Below are positions 14,877-22,212 of a stretch of DNA of 22,212 bases, piece after piece. The stretch is from Megasphaera sp. UBA5897 (lineage in GTDB: Bacteria; Bacillota; Negativicutes; Veillonellales; Megasphaeraceae): NCBI GenBank assembly GCA_002431345.1, contig DJEN01000064.1:1509-23720 (forward strand), read 5' to 3'. The stretch's first letter is position 1, and every line of letters begins with the position of its first letter. Both the position numbers and the translations under genes were made by a program. The notes under the pieces were generated by a model. The model was not told the origin of the DNA. It did no database searches and saw only the letters and a list, made by a program, of their open reading frames with translations.

Positions 14877-15977
14877 TCATGTATATATTGTCTTGTCCAA
14901 GAGCCGTTCAGCCATCTGAGCGGCTCTTTTTTCAATGTCTTCACACTGCAAAATACTTTGCGGATCATTGGCTGTTTCCAACATAGCAAACTGCCCCGGC
15001 AGGCTAAAGTTTTTATTGCAGTTCATGGCATCTATGACTTGTTCCGCCACTATATCGCCACCGCTATATCCCGAAACGATAAGGGCATAGACGTATTTTT
15101 GCGCAAAAGAATCAAACTCCAGTCTAAACAACGCTGTCAGACGATTAAAAAATGCTGTCAAATTAGCACTTACGGCATCATTATAATTAGGACAAATAAG
15201 CATTACCGCATCAGCTGCCCGAATAGCAGGATATACTTTTTCCACAATGACGCCACCGTAAAAGCATTCCCCCTGTTCGCCAAAATGACGGCAGGCCTCA
15301 TAGCTGCAGCCGCGGCAGTCGATGACAGCCCCGTTGCGCAGCGATATTTCTTCTACATCCACAGCGCCACGCAAATGACGGCGAATCATTTCCCACAAGA
15401 GCAGCGTGTTGGACGTCCTGCGGCTGCTTGCATGCAGCACCAAAATACGCCGTATTGGCTTGACTGCCGCTGTCTGTGCCGTCTTTGCAAACGAGCAGAC
15501 TTTTTGCACCAGTCTTGCCGCACTTTCTTTGTATGCCTGCAAATTCGTCAAGCCTTGGATTTTTGCCTGCGTATTGAAATTGTACAAAGACCCTGTCGCC
15601 TCTACCAACGGCTTGCCGGGAAAAGCGCAGCCTGCCTGATTGGCTAAAAAAATCAGTTCGCGTCCTATTTTTTTGGTAAACCACTCGCCAGGTCCATCGA
15701 TGAGTACAGCACCGCACCAGCCTTGCAGGCACAGCGGATGGGCTGTCAGCCAGGAAACCAGCCGCACATAGGAGCAGCTCCAGCCTCCCGGCGGCAGTGC
15801 AACGGCAAAAAATACGGCTTGCCACGGCAGACCTGCCGGACAGGGCCGACAAGATGAAATAAATTCTCTTTCATTTTCATACAGCGTATACGCCTGTCCC
15901 TCCAGCGCATACGCAAGAACCGGCTGTATGCGCGCAACAGAAGAATCAGTCCAGCCAATCTTTACTACATGAAGCAT
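14877..15977 (-). CDS. Double flavodoxin/NADPH-dependent FMN reductase-like protein
   Basis: A 366-residue protein. The C-terminal half (about 175-366) is a flavodoxin-like FMN reductase domain: IRRILVLHASSRRTSNT is the phosphate-binding loop, and LICPNYNDAVSANLTAFFNRL matches the family's substrate/FMN segment. It has four cysteines, C221, C224, C229 and C238, at the place where iron-sulfur flavoproteins carry their cluster cysteines, though the spacing differs. The N-terminal half ends with AGCAFPGKPLVEATGSLYNFNTQA followed by an AYKESAARLVQKV helix, which resembles the C-terminal end of another such domain, so this looks like a fused pair in which the first copy has lost the obvious FMN loop. 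It is the last gene of a three-gene operon, 19 nt after the dehydrogenase-like gene, with a GGAGAGG site before the ATG at 15977. Substrate unknown. Confidence 0.75.
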   Translation of the reverse strand: MLHVVKIGWTDSSVARIQPVLAYALEGQAYTLYENEREFISSCRPCPAGLPWQAVFFAVALPPGGWSCSYVRLVSWLTAHPLCLQGWCGAVLIDGPGEWFTKKIGRELIFLANQAGCAFPGKPLVEATGSLYNFNTQAKIQGLTNLQAYKESAARLVQKVCSFAKTAQTAAVKPIRRILVLHASSRRTSNTLLLWEMIRRHLRGAVDVEEISLRNGAVIDCRGCSYEACRHFGEQGECFYGGVIVEKVYPAIRAADAVMLICPNYNDAVSANLTAFFNRLTALFRLEFDSFAQKYVYALIVSGYSGGDIVAEQVIDAMNCNKNFSLPGQFAMLETANDPQSILQCEDIEKRAAQMAERLLDKTIYT

Positions 15978-15996
15978 AGCCCCCTCTCCTTTCTTC

Positions 15997-16992
15997 TTAC
16001 GGCAGGCGGCACAGATGGAGATAAGACCGCTTCAGCCGTTCATACAAAGGTGCGCAGACAGCAACATCCTCGTACAGCACGCCTTGTTCGTGGATTCTAT
16101 TTTTGATTCCAAAAAACGCTCCTTTTTCTGCATCGCCAAAATACAGCGACCCATAATGCCATTGATGCCGCAGCGTCAATAAAATAGAGATTGCCGCAGA
16201 AGACAGGGCCGGTGCAATATAGGGCTTATATCCCAGTTCGCGTACAGCCATATTGGCATGGATTACCTTTTCCGTCAAGGCTTTGGATATATCATCATGA
16301 TAGGCAATAATGCTGTCTGCCAATACTAAATCATCGCCGTGCGGGCCAAAGGCTCTGCCTTCTGACAAATATAAAGAAAATGCAGGATCTCGTTCTGCGT
16401 AATATGCCGCGCGGGCATTCATCACGCCCAGCCCGTATCCTTGAATCTGCGAAGGCGCCAGTCCGGACGCCTGCCAAAACGCTTTGCACAATGGATCTAC
16501 CGGATCTGATACGATGCAGACTAAGCCTTTGAATGCTGCCGTTTTAGCCAAGGCTGCAAAATGCTGAACCAAACCGCGATTTGCCTCCAGCTGCGCCATC
16601 CGCACATCACCGGCAGCCCCCAACGGCGGCACGCCTTTGCTGGCACAAAAAACAAACACATCGCAGTCAAACAGCTGCGGCTCTTCCACGATTTTTACAG
16701 GCGGAAGTATCGGCATATCACTGCCGACAAAACCGGCAAACGGATACCGCACCTGGTTGATTTCCATTTCCAGCCGCTGTGTATTTTTGCCATTCAAATC
16801 ACAAATGCCGATTTGGCTGATTACATCGGCTCCCAACAGCCGCATGCCAATAAGCATCGTCGTTCCCACATCACCTAATGCTAAAATATGAACCCGGTAT
16901 GCTTTTTTTCCTAATGGATTATACGCCGTCAATGGCAATGGGGCTGTCACACCGGCTGCCTCCGGTAAATCATGAATAAAATATTGAATCAT
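15997..16992 (-). CDS. Lactate/malate dehydrogenase-like protein with altered active site
   Basis: A 331-residue homologue of the LDH/MDH family. The ATG at 16992 is chosen over 17037 because it has AGAGGA upstream and overlaps the previous stop codon by 4 nt (ATGA). The Rossmann motif reads A38-L-G-D-V-G43, with Ala for the first Gly, and D65 ends the second strand. Arg131 (in GDVRMAQLEAN) matches R109 of LDH, R194 (in VMNAR) matches R171, and H218 (in GPHGD) matches catalytic H195. However, the Asp of the proton-relay pair (D168 in LDxAR) is M191, and N140 (of NPVD) is D163. It may act on a different substrate, or bind NAD without catalysing the usual reaction. It is the middle gene of the operon. 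Confidence 0.8.
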   Translation of the reverse strand: MIQYFIHDLPEAAGVTAPLPLTAYNPLGKKAYRVHILALGDVGTTMLIGMRLLGADVISQIGICDLNGKNTQRLEMEINQVRYPFAGFVGSDMPILPPVKIVEEPQLFDCDVFVFCASKGVPPLGAAGDVRMAQLEANRGLVQHFAALAKTAAFKGLVCIVSDPVDPLCKAFWQASGLAPSQIQGYGLGVMNARAAYYAERDPAFSLYLSEGRAFGPHGDDLVLADSIIAYHDDISKALTEKVIHANMAVRELGYKPYIAPALSSAAISILLTLRHQWHYGSLYFGDAEKGAFFGIKNRIHEQGVLYEDVAVCAPLYERLKRSYLHLCRLP

Positions 16993-19900
16993 AACATTGT
17001 TCCTCTTTCTGCATGCGGAAATGCACTGTCTCCCCACTGCAGCCGCACCAGCCTTTCTATATCATTTTCAATAAAGCGAGTCGGATCCATATTTTCATCA
17101 AATTTGACGCCTATATCAATATCCGGTATACGGGGATACGTAATTACTTCACCAAGGCGTTTCAATGTCAGCCGTTTTTCATACGTTTCCTGATATACTT
17201 CCTGCAGCGTATGCATAATCTGCGCCGCGTTCTGCAGGCACGTCAAAGAATACAAATAATTGGCCTGTACGTCGCCGTGGCAAATAAACTGCGGATTGAC
17301 ATACGGCAGCACCAGATTAACAGACGGATTGCTGTCATAGCCGCTGTAGTTGTGCGCATTATCAATGCTGTCGCCGCCAATAAAAGGATAGCAGTCTCTT
17401 TCATTCAGCCAAAGCTCCAATGTTGGCAGAAAATAGACTCCTTCTGCCTGAATATGCTTTTCAGCCATCATATCCATTGCTTGTCCTGTCATTACACCTA
17501 CTAATACTTTTTTTATGACAACGCCGTTTTCCTGCAAATACGGCGTCAGCATACGCATACGGTGTCCTTTATGCAGTAAGTCATCAATAAGAATCACTGG
17601 CCTGTTAAAGGATTTTATAGTTTTTACCTGATTTTCAACAGGAGAATAATGGTGTGATTCGGCAATCGTAAATCCTTTGACCCAGCGGTCAAAATATTTG
17701 TCAATATGCAGGTTTTTCGTCACCGTATTCGGCACCAGGACATCACTTAAGGCTTTGCCAAACGGCACGGACATATACGGGCCGCGCCGCTTCTTTTTAT
17801 CTTCTACAATGGAAACGCCGTTGATTTCTGCTACTTTGTGAATAATTTTATGATGAACAGCGCTCATCGTAAAAGACAACAGCAATTTTCCCGGATACAG
17901 CCGGTTCAGGACAGCTAGCAGCTGCTGGTGTGCCCGGCTAACAGCCTGCCGCACGCGGGGATTTTTATTAAAGGGATTTTTAATTGTCGTTTCTACATCT
18001 CGGAAAATGACAACAGGTGCTTTCATATCCACAGCATACAGCGGATACTCTCCGTCAGGCGCAATATTCACAAACCCCTGCCGTTTGAGTGCCGTAATAA
18101 TTTCATCATTATATCCGGCTTCTTCATCTACCGGATGATATACTGCATAGGTAAAATCGCGCGCAATCAATTCCGTCAAAAGTTCCGTAATCATAATCTG
18201 GCTGACGTTGTCAATACTTGCTGCGTCATTGGCATACAAAAAGCCGATACAGGCAATACTACCGCCTGCAGCACAGCGTATGTGCGCTGCCGCTTCCGTA
18301 CTACCAAATTCTTTCAGCAAATCCCGTGTACCCACACGATGCACAGCTCCATACGCTATCATCGTTTTCTGCGGCCCGGCATCATCAATATAGAGCGTCC
18401 ATACTTTTTCTTTTTCTATATACCGGTCCAAAATATCTGTCGTATATCCTTTTTTCCACAGCTCGCCGCAAATAGGCCACAGGCTTTCTGCCCCCCGCGG
18501 CTTAAATGCGCCAATGCCAATTTCACGAGCTTCCAGCACATGTTTATACGCCGGTTCGCGAAGGTACATATTGTTGTCGTAGATAAACTGCTGGGCTGCC
18601 GCATCGATAAGATTGGAAATATCCCTATTTAAATCAATGTTTTCACGGATCTTTGTTGAGCTGATATCTTCATAAAACTTATCCAACGTCAGCTGAATGA
18701 CCTTCCCGGTTATGCCGCATTCCGTTATTTCCGTGGCTTCGGCTTCATTTTGCCGTGTTTCTCTGGCAAAGGCAATATGATTTACTGTGTGGATAGAATC
18801 GGCTGTCGGTGCCGCTTTATACGCAGAGGCATGTTGAATCACATCCGTTCCTACGGCAATATACAGTTCTTTCCCGGCAAAAATCTCCTTCAAGCGATGA
18901 ATATCCTGCGGATTGGCAATATTGACCGGAATATCATCCGGGAACGGATATATATTTTCTTCATCAGCTACAGACATATTCATAATCTTACGCCGCATCA
19001 GACGCGGCTGCGTATGCTTGGACCAGGAAAATTCATCTAAAGCTAAATATACGTCAAATCCCAAATCCCTAATCTTGCAGGCAACGGCTTTATGTCCCAA
19101 GCTGAAAGGATCAAATGTCCCCGGATAAAAGCAGGCTTTGTGAGGAACCGTAAAAGAAAAAGCGCCTTCTTCAAACTGATGCTGTCCAATATAGCGATAC
19201 ATATGATTGAGCACAGAGGCATTGCTGTAAAAATCCAATGTTTCTTCCGGATTTTCGTCTAAAAGTACCAGTATTTTTTTATAACAATGGGCAAAGAGAA
19301 CGTCTTTCTGCGGCAATGCCATCTGTTCGCTGCCAAAAATAAACTTGCCTATATCACGAAACGCATCACGACTCAATTCTTTATTATAATGCGCATATGC
19401 TTTCATCATGATGTACAGCAGCCGCCGCTGCCTTTTTTCATGGCTGGCCCTATCTTCCGGAAATGCGGCAGCAAAAGCAGTAAAGTGCTCCAAAATAACG
19501 CCTACAGTATGAACCATTGCCGATGCCAGCTGAATATTCGCTGCCACGATCTGCGAAGCAATCGTGCTGATAAATTCATCAAATTCCTGCGGCGGCAGTT
19601 TTATAATCATGCGTCCTAGAAAATCCGGCATGTATTTGGCAATCTGAGGATCGCCAATTTCCAATCCGTTAAACAATTCCACTGCCAATTCATTGCGCTG
19701 CGAATACGTCATTTTGTCTGCAATGCGCAGTAAGCTTTCCCCGGCTGCCTGCCGGACAAAAATAGTTTCGCTGACTTTCAGCAGATTTGTCAGATGCATG
19801 CCCAAATGCATAATGTCGCCTTTACTGCATTGGTCATCGGCATACCGCAGCATGAGTTCTATATTGGCTACTTTGACAACCCAATGCGTTCCCATTTTTA

Positions 19901-21851
19901 AATCGATTAAAAACAGGCTGCCTTCTTTTTCCTCAAATTGACAGCGTTCTGACGGCAAATCCATATACTGCAGCAGTTCTTGATAATATCGCTCACGAGT
20001 ATATGCCGGCAGCACATGCCGTGCCGTAATCAAGGCGGCAATGCGTAAATTATACGAGCCGTCTTCCATGGCCTTTAAAATAAAACGCTGCGCCGTTTCC
20101 GCAAAATCGCTGACGCCTGTTGTCCTATCCATATCAGCCAAAGCTTTCAGCAATATAATATACTGTTCATCTGTATACGCATCAGTACGGTAATACGACT
20201 TCAGGCTGTTTATATAGCCCGCCTTATCCGCGGCAGAACAATGTGCCAGCACAGAATTGACAAAGGTACTGAAGCAGTATCCAATCCATTGTTTATGCTG
20301 CTCTGTAAAACGAAGTTCCGGATACAGAATCATCTTCACATACTGCGCAAACAGCGACGCATTCGTCACCTTTTTATGAGGCAGCGATACGCCTTGAGGC
20401 AGCTCTTTCGTGTATGTATCATTGAAATCAGCAATGATGCGCCCCATAAGAGCCGCCGCCTGCATGCGGATATCGCCTTCTTTGTGCGATAACAATTCAT
20501 ACAAAAACTTCAATATCATTACTTTTTGGTGTTCTGTCATATATGTAGAATATTCTTCAAAGATTCCCGTATATGTGCGGATATTTTTCCATAGCCGTTC
20601 ACTGCGCGCAGCTTCTATTAATTTGCCAAAATCGCTTTCATCCCGAAACAAGCTCATCAGGCGGATATTGTGATCAATCGCTGCATATTTTAATTGGTCT
20701 ACTACATCCTGCCCGTCCAACAGCACTTTTTCTTTGGCAGCCTGCTGCTTAGGTTCTGCCGGGCGGTTTGAAAAATCTGCAGGCAGCTCTACACACACGC
20801 CCTGTTCTTTCATAAACTGTTCAAAGTCTGCCAATTTAGCATATACTTTTTGATACCGCTGTCTTTTTGCATCATCTACATGGTCCAGCTTACTCAAAAT
20901 AACGTCAAATGCTTCTGCCAAAGTATAAAAATGAATAATTTCTTCTCCCTGCGTATTGCGGGTACTCTTTACCCGAAAATCAGCGTATATCAAAAGCAGC
21001 GATTCAACAGACAAGTTTTCCAGCTCTAAATCCCAGACGGAATGATTGGCTGCAATATGGCCGATGCCGGACAAGCCGTTATTTTGACACCATATGCCTG
21101 TATAATAATAATGTAAATAAGGAACCCGTTTTTCTTCATTTTTTTTGCAGCCGTATTTCCCCAAATCATGGCATGCAGCTGCCCCGGAAATCAATGCCGT
21201 ATCCACAGGGACGCCGACTTTAGCCAGCTGCTGCGCCGCATACACAGCAGTATAATGGACGCCGGCAATATGCCCCAATGTATTAAATGGAGAAATATCT
21301 GCGCCAATACGCATAAACTCATAGATATATTCATCTGCAAAAAGCCGCTTCATCATCGGATACTCCTGCGTATATCCCTGCCAGATTACTTCTTCATATG
21401 ACAAAAAATGAAACTGCTTCGTAGGATTAAATACATTATATCTTTCTTCATATCTATATAATCCGCGTAAAATCTGCATAAAAAGCAAGCGGCCCAGCCG
21501 ATACGGTGCCGCATCACCATGCATGACAGGCGTCCCATCCCAGCAGGTCCACTGCGCGCCCGTACTGGGAAACAAGCGTTCCAGCACATGGCAGTAGCAA
21601 TATGACAGCCAGCCTCCTTCAGGGACTTGCTGCCATACGGAAGCGGTCTGCAGTACCTGAAGGACAGCGGGAGAATAAAACCAGCCGTCTTCGCTGCGGC
21701 ATGTCAGCAGTGCTTCTGCTTTTTGAGGAAGCTGCAACGTCTGTATCCATTGCTGCATATCCTGTCTGTCCAGTCCGGCAGCCTGCAAAAACTCAGGTTC
21801 CTGCAGTGCCCGGCATATCGTCTCATAGATAGCATTCGTTTCCTGTGTCAT
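16989..21851 (-). CDS. Giant multidomain protein: HD, helical repeats, NadD-like, GNAT-like and PRTase-like domains
   Basis: A 1620-residue (about 180 kDa), soluble-looking protein with no signal peptide or membrane span. The ATG at 21851 has AGGAGA upstream; a start at 21887 would lack this. Order of domains: 1-185 unassigned; HD-type phosphohydrolase about 190-290, with H194/H199, H228-D229, H247, H265/H270 and D274; about 410-900 long, all-helical and probably HEAT/ARM-like; a NadD-like nucleotidylyltransferase at 905-1075 with GTFDPFSLGH (911-920), WSKHTQP...RRKIM and ISSTKIR (1063-1069); a GNAT-like region about 1100-1280; a type I phosphoribosyltransferase-like region about 1290-1490 with ILIDDLLHKGH (D1423, D1424) at the PRPP-loop position; then an unassigned tail. 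The HD, nucleotidylyltransferase and PRTase calls rest on motifs; GNAT and HEAT are weaker. In many Firmicutes nadD lies next to yqeK, an HD enzyme that hydrolyses Ap4A, so an HD-NadD pairing is not random. Its true reaction is unknown. Confidence 0.85.
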   Translation of the reverse strand: MTQETNAIYETICRALQEPEFLQAAGLDRQDMQQWIQTLQLPQKAEALLTCRSEDGWFYSPAVLQVLQTASVWQQVPEGGWLSYCYCHVLERLFPSTGAQWTCWDGTPVMHGDAAPYRLGRLLFMQILRGLYRYEERYNVFNPTKQFHFLSYEEVIWQGYTQEYPMMKRLFADEYIYEFMRIGADISPFNTLGHIAGVHYTAVYAAQQLAKVGVPVDTALISGAAACHDLGKYGCKKNEEKRVPYLHYYYTGIWCQNNGLSGIGHIAANHSVWDLELENLSVESLLLIYADFRVKSTRNTQGEEIIHFYTLAEAFDVILSKLDHVDDAKRQRYQKVYAKLADFEQFMKEQGVCVELPADFSNRPAEPKQQAAKEKVLLDGQDVVDQLKYAAIDHNIRLMSLFRDESDFGKLIEAARSERLWKNIRTYTGIFEEYSTYMTEHQKVMILKFLYELLSHKEGDIRMQAAALMGRIIADFNDTYTKELPQGVSLPHKKVTNASLFAQYVKMILYPELRFTEQHKQWIGYCFSTFVNSVLAHCSAADKAGYINSLKSYYRTDAYTDEQYIILLKALADMDRTTGVSDFAETAQRFILKAMEDGSYNLRIAALITARHVLPAYTRERYYQELLQYMDLPSERCQFEEKEGSLFLIDLKMGTHWVVKVANIELMLRYADDQCSKGDIMHLGMHLTNLLKVSETIFVRQAAGESLLRIADKMTYSQRNELAVELFNGLEIGDPQIAKYMPDFLGRMIIKLPPQEFDEFISTIASQIVAANIQLASAMVHTVGVILEHFTAFAAAFPEDRASHEKRQRRLLYIMMKAYAHYNKELSRDAFRDIGKFIFGSEQMALPQKDVLFAHCYKKILVLLDENPEETLDFYSNASVLNHMYRYIGQHQFEEGAFSFTVPHKACFYPGTFDPFSLGHKAVACKIRDLGFDVYLALDEFSWSKHTQPRLMRRKIMNMSVADEENIYPFPDDIPVNIANPQDIHRLKEIFAGKELYIAVGTDVIQHASAYKAAPTADSIHTVNHIAFARETRQNEAEATEITECGITGKVIQLTLDKFYEDISSTKIRENIDLNRDISNLIDAAAQQFIYDNNMYLREPAYKHVLEAREIGIGAFKPRGAESLWPICGELWKKGYTTDILDRYIEKEKVWTLYIDDAGPQKTMIAYGAVHRVGTRDLLKEFGSTEAAAHIRCAAGGSIACIGFLYANDAASIDNVSQIMITELLTELIARDFTYAVYHPVDEEAGYNDEIITALKRQGFVNIAPDGEYPLYAVDMKAPVVIFRDVETTIKNPFNKNPRVRQAVSRAHQQLLAVLNRLYPGKLLLSFTMSAVHHKIIHKVAEINGVSIVEDKKKRRGPYMSVPFGKALSDVLVPNTVTKNLHIDKYFDRWVKGFTIAESHHYSPVENQVKTIKSFNRPVILIDDLLHKGHRMRMLTPYLQENGVVIKKVLVGVMTGQAMDMMAEKHIQAEGVYFLPTLELWLNERDCYPFIGGDSIDNAHNYSGYDSNPSVNLVLPYVNPQFICHGDVQANYLYSLTCLQNAAQIMHTLQEVYQETYEKRLTLKRLGEVITYPRIPDIDIGVKFDENMDPTRFIENDIERLVRLQWGDSAFPHAERGTML

Positions 21852-21897
21852 TGCCTCATTCTCCTGTAAAATACAAGAACCTCGCATATGTATAAAA

Positions 21898-21921
21898 AAA
21901 AGACGCCAAATGGCGTCTTTT
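21898..21921 (-). terminator. Intrinsic terminator after PPDK regulatory gene
   Basis: A 10 bp stem (21921-21912 with 21907-21898), loop ATTT, followed on the minus strand by eight T. It lies 12 nt after the stop at 21934 and about 47 nt before the giant gene. No good promoter is seen between it and 21851, so the giant operon may depend partly on read-through. Confidence 0.85.
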
Positions 21922-21933
21922 TCTTATGCCATT

Positions 21934-22212
21934 TTATTCGTGATACAGCTCTTTATTACGTTTCACAATTTCCATAACAAGATTGGCTGTTTCTTCAATT
22001 GCTTTTGAAGATACATCAATAATCGGGCAATGCAGCCGGCGCATTACGCCCCGTGCATAGGTCAATTCTTCATTGATGCGTTCAATATTCGCGTAGTTGG
22101 CATTGGAATCCAAGCCCATGCTGCGCAGCCGTTCTGAACGAATAAAATTTAATTTAAATGGATCTATAATCAAGCCGACAATTTTTCGGGCCGGTACTTC
22201 AAATAATTCCGG
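21934..22212 (-). CDS. Pyruvate, phosphate dikinase regulatory protein (partial, C-terminal)
   Basis: The last 92 residues of a DUF299-type bifunctional kinase/pyrophosphorylase; the frame is open to the window edge and the N-terminal P-loop lies outside. Recognised from ELFEVPARKIVGLIIDP, NFIRSERLRSMGL and ANYANIERINEELTYARGVMRRLHCPIIDVSSKAIEETA. This family switches pyruvate, phosphate dikinase off with ADP and on with phosphate by acting on a threonine next to the catalytic histidine. The partner gene ppdK is not in the window and may lie to the right. A start at an internal TTG (22173) is a by-product of ORF calling, because homology continues upstream of it. Confidence 0.93.
   Translation of the reverse strand, partial: PELFEVPARKIVGLIIDPFKLNFIRSERLRSMGLDSNANYANIERINEELTYARGVMRRLHCPIIDVSSKAIEETANLVMEIVKRNKELYHE

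Noticed and set aside
16989..21851. The giant gene as an assembly error or an artificial fusion of several genes
   Set aside because: The frame is continuous with no internal stop, ribosome-binding-site-plus-start break or composition shift that I can see, and the order of domains is coherent. A frameshift error cannot be fully excluded without reads.
1..22212. CRISPR arrays, tRNA or rRNA genes, phage or transposon ends
   Set aside because: No regularly spaced direct repeats, cloverleaf, rRNA stretch, transposase or long terminal inverted repeats were seen on either strand.

Overview
The window looks like chromosome from a low-to-mid GC Firmicute, most likely a member of the Negativicutes (Megasphaera/Veillonella-like). 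This is an inference from protein flavour: an archaeal-type phosphatidylserine decarboxylase next to PssA, a WecG/TagA enzyme, a CxxC-type L28, a PPDK regulatory protein, Firmicute-like TTGACA/TATAAT promoters and strong AGGAGG ribosome binding sites. No rRNA, tRNA, CRISPR array, phage gene or insertion sequence was seen.

Left part (1-4800): the 3' end of an unknown gene, then a zinc-homeostasis locus. A leftward operon znuC-znuB-zur ends with a gene for a cytosolic class A beta-lactamase-like serine hydrolase. Divergently transcribed are znuA, a zinc-binding lipoprotein, and a Tat-exported zinc amidase. Two near-identical palindromes in the shared promoter region, about 65 bp apart, are very probably Zur operators, so the whole locus should be induced by zinc starvation.

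Middle (4800-12450): an AGCS-type sodium:amino-acid symporter is controlled by a tandem glycine riboswitch with a kink-turn leader and a terminator. It is followed by a leftward six-gene operon: guaB, a WecG/TagA glycosyltransferase, psd, pssA, a membrane GT2 glycosyltransferase and surE. This joins purine supply, phosphatidylethanolamine synthesis and envelope glycan synthesis.

Right (12450-22212): recG (leftward) and rpmB (rightward) are divergent. Then comes the most unusual part, a tightly packed leftward three-gene operon. It encodes a ~1620-residue protein that joins an HD phosphohydrolase, a long helical region, a NadD-like nucleotidylyltransferase, a GNAT-like region and a type I phosphoribosyltransferase-like domain. 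Next is a lactate/malate dehydrogenase homologue lacking two catalytic residues, then a protein that looks like two fused flavodoxin/FMN-reductase domains. All three seem built around nucleotide or dinucleotide cofactors, but I know of no described pathway that uses this set; this is the best candidate here for an undescribed system. The window ends inside a PPDK regulatory protein gene.
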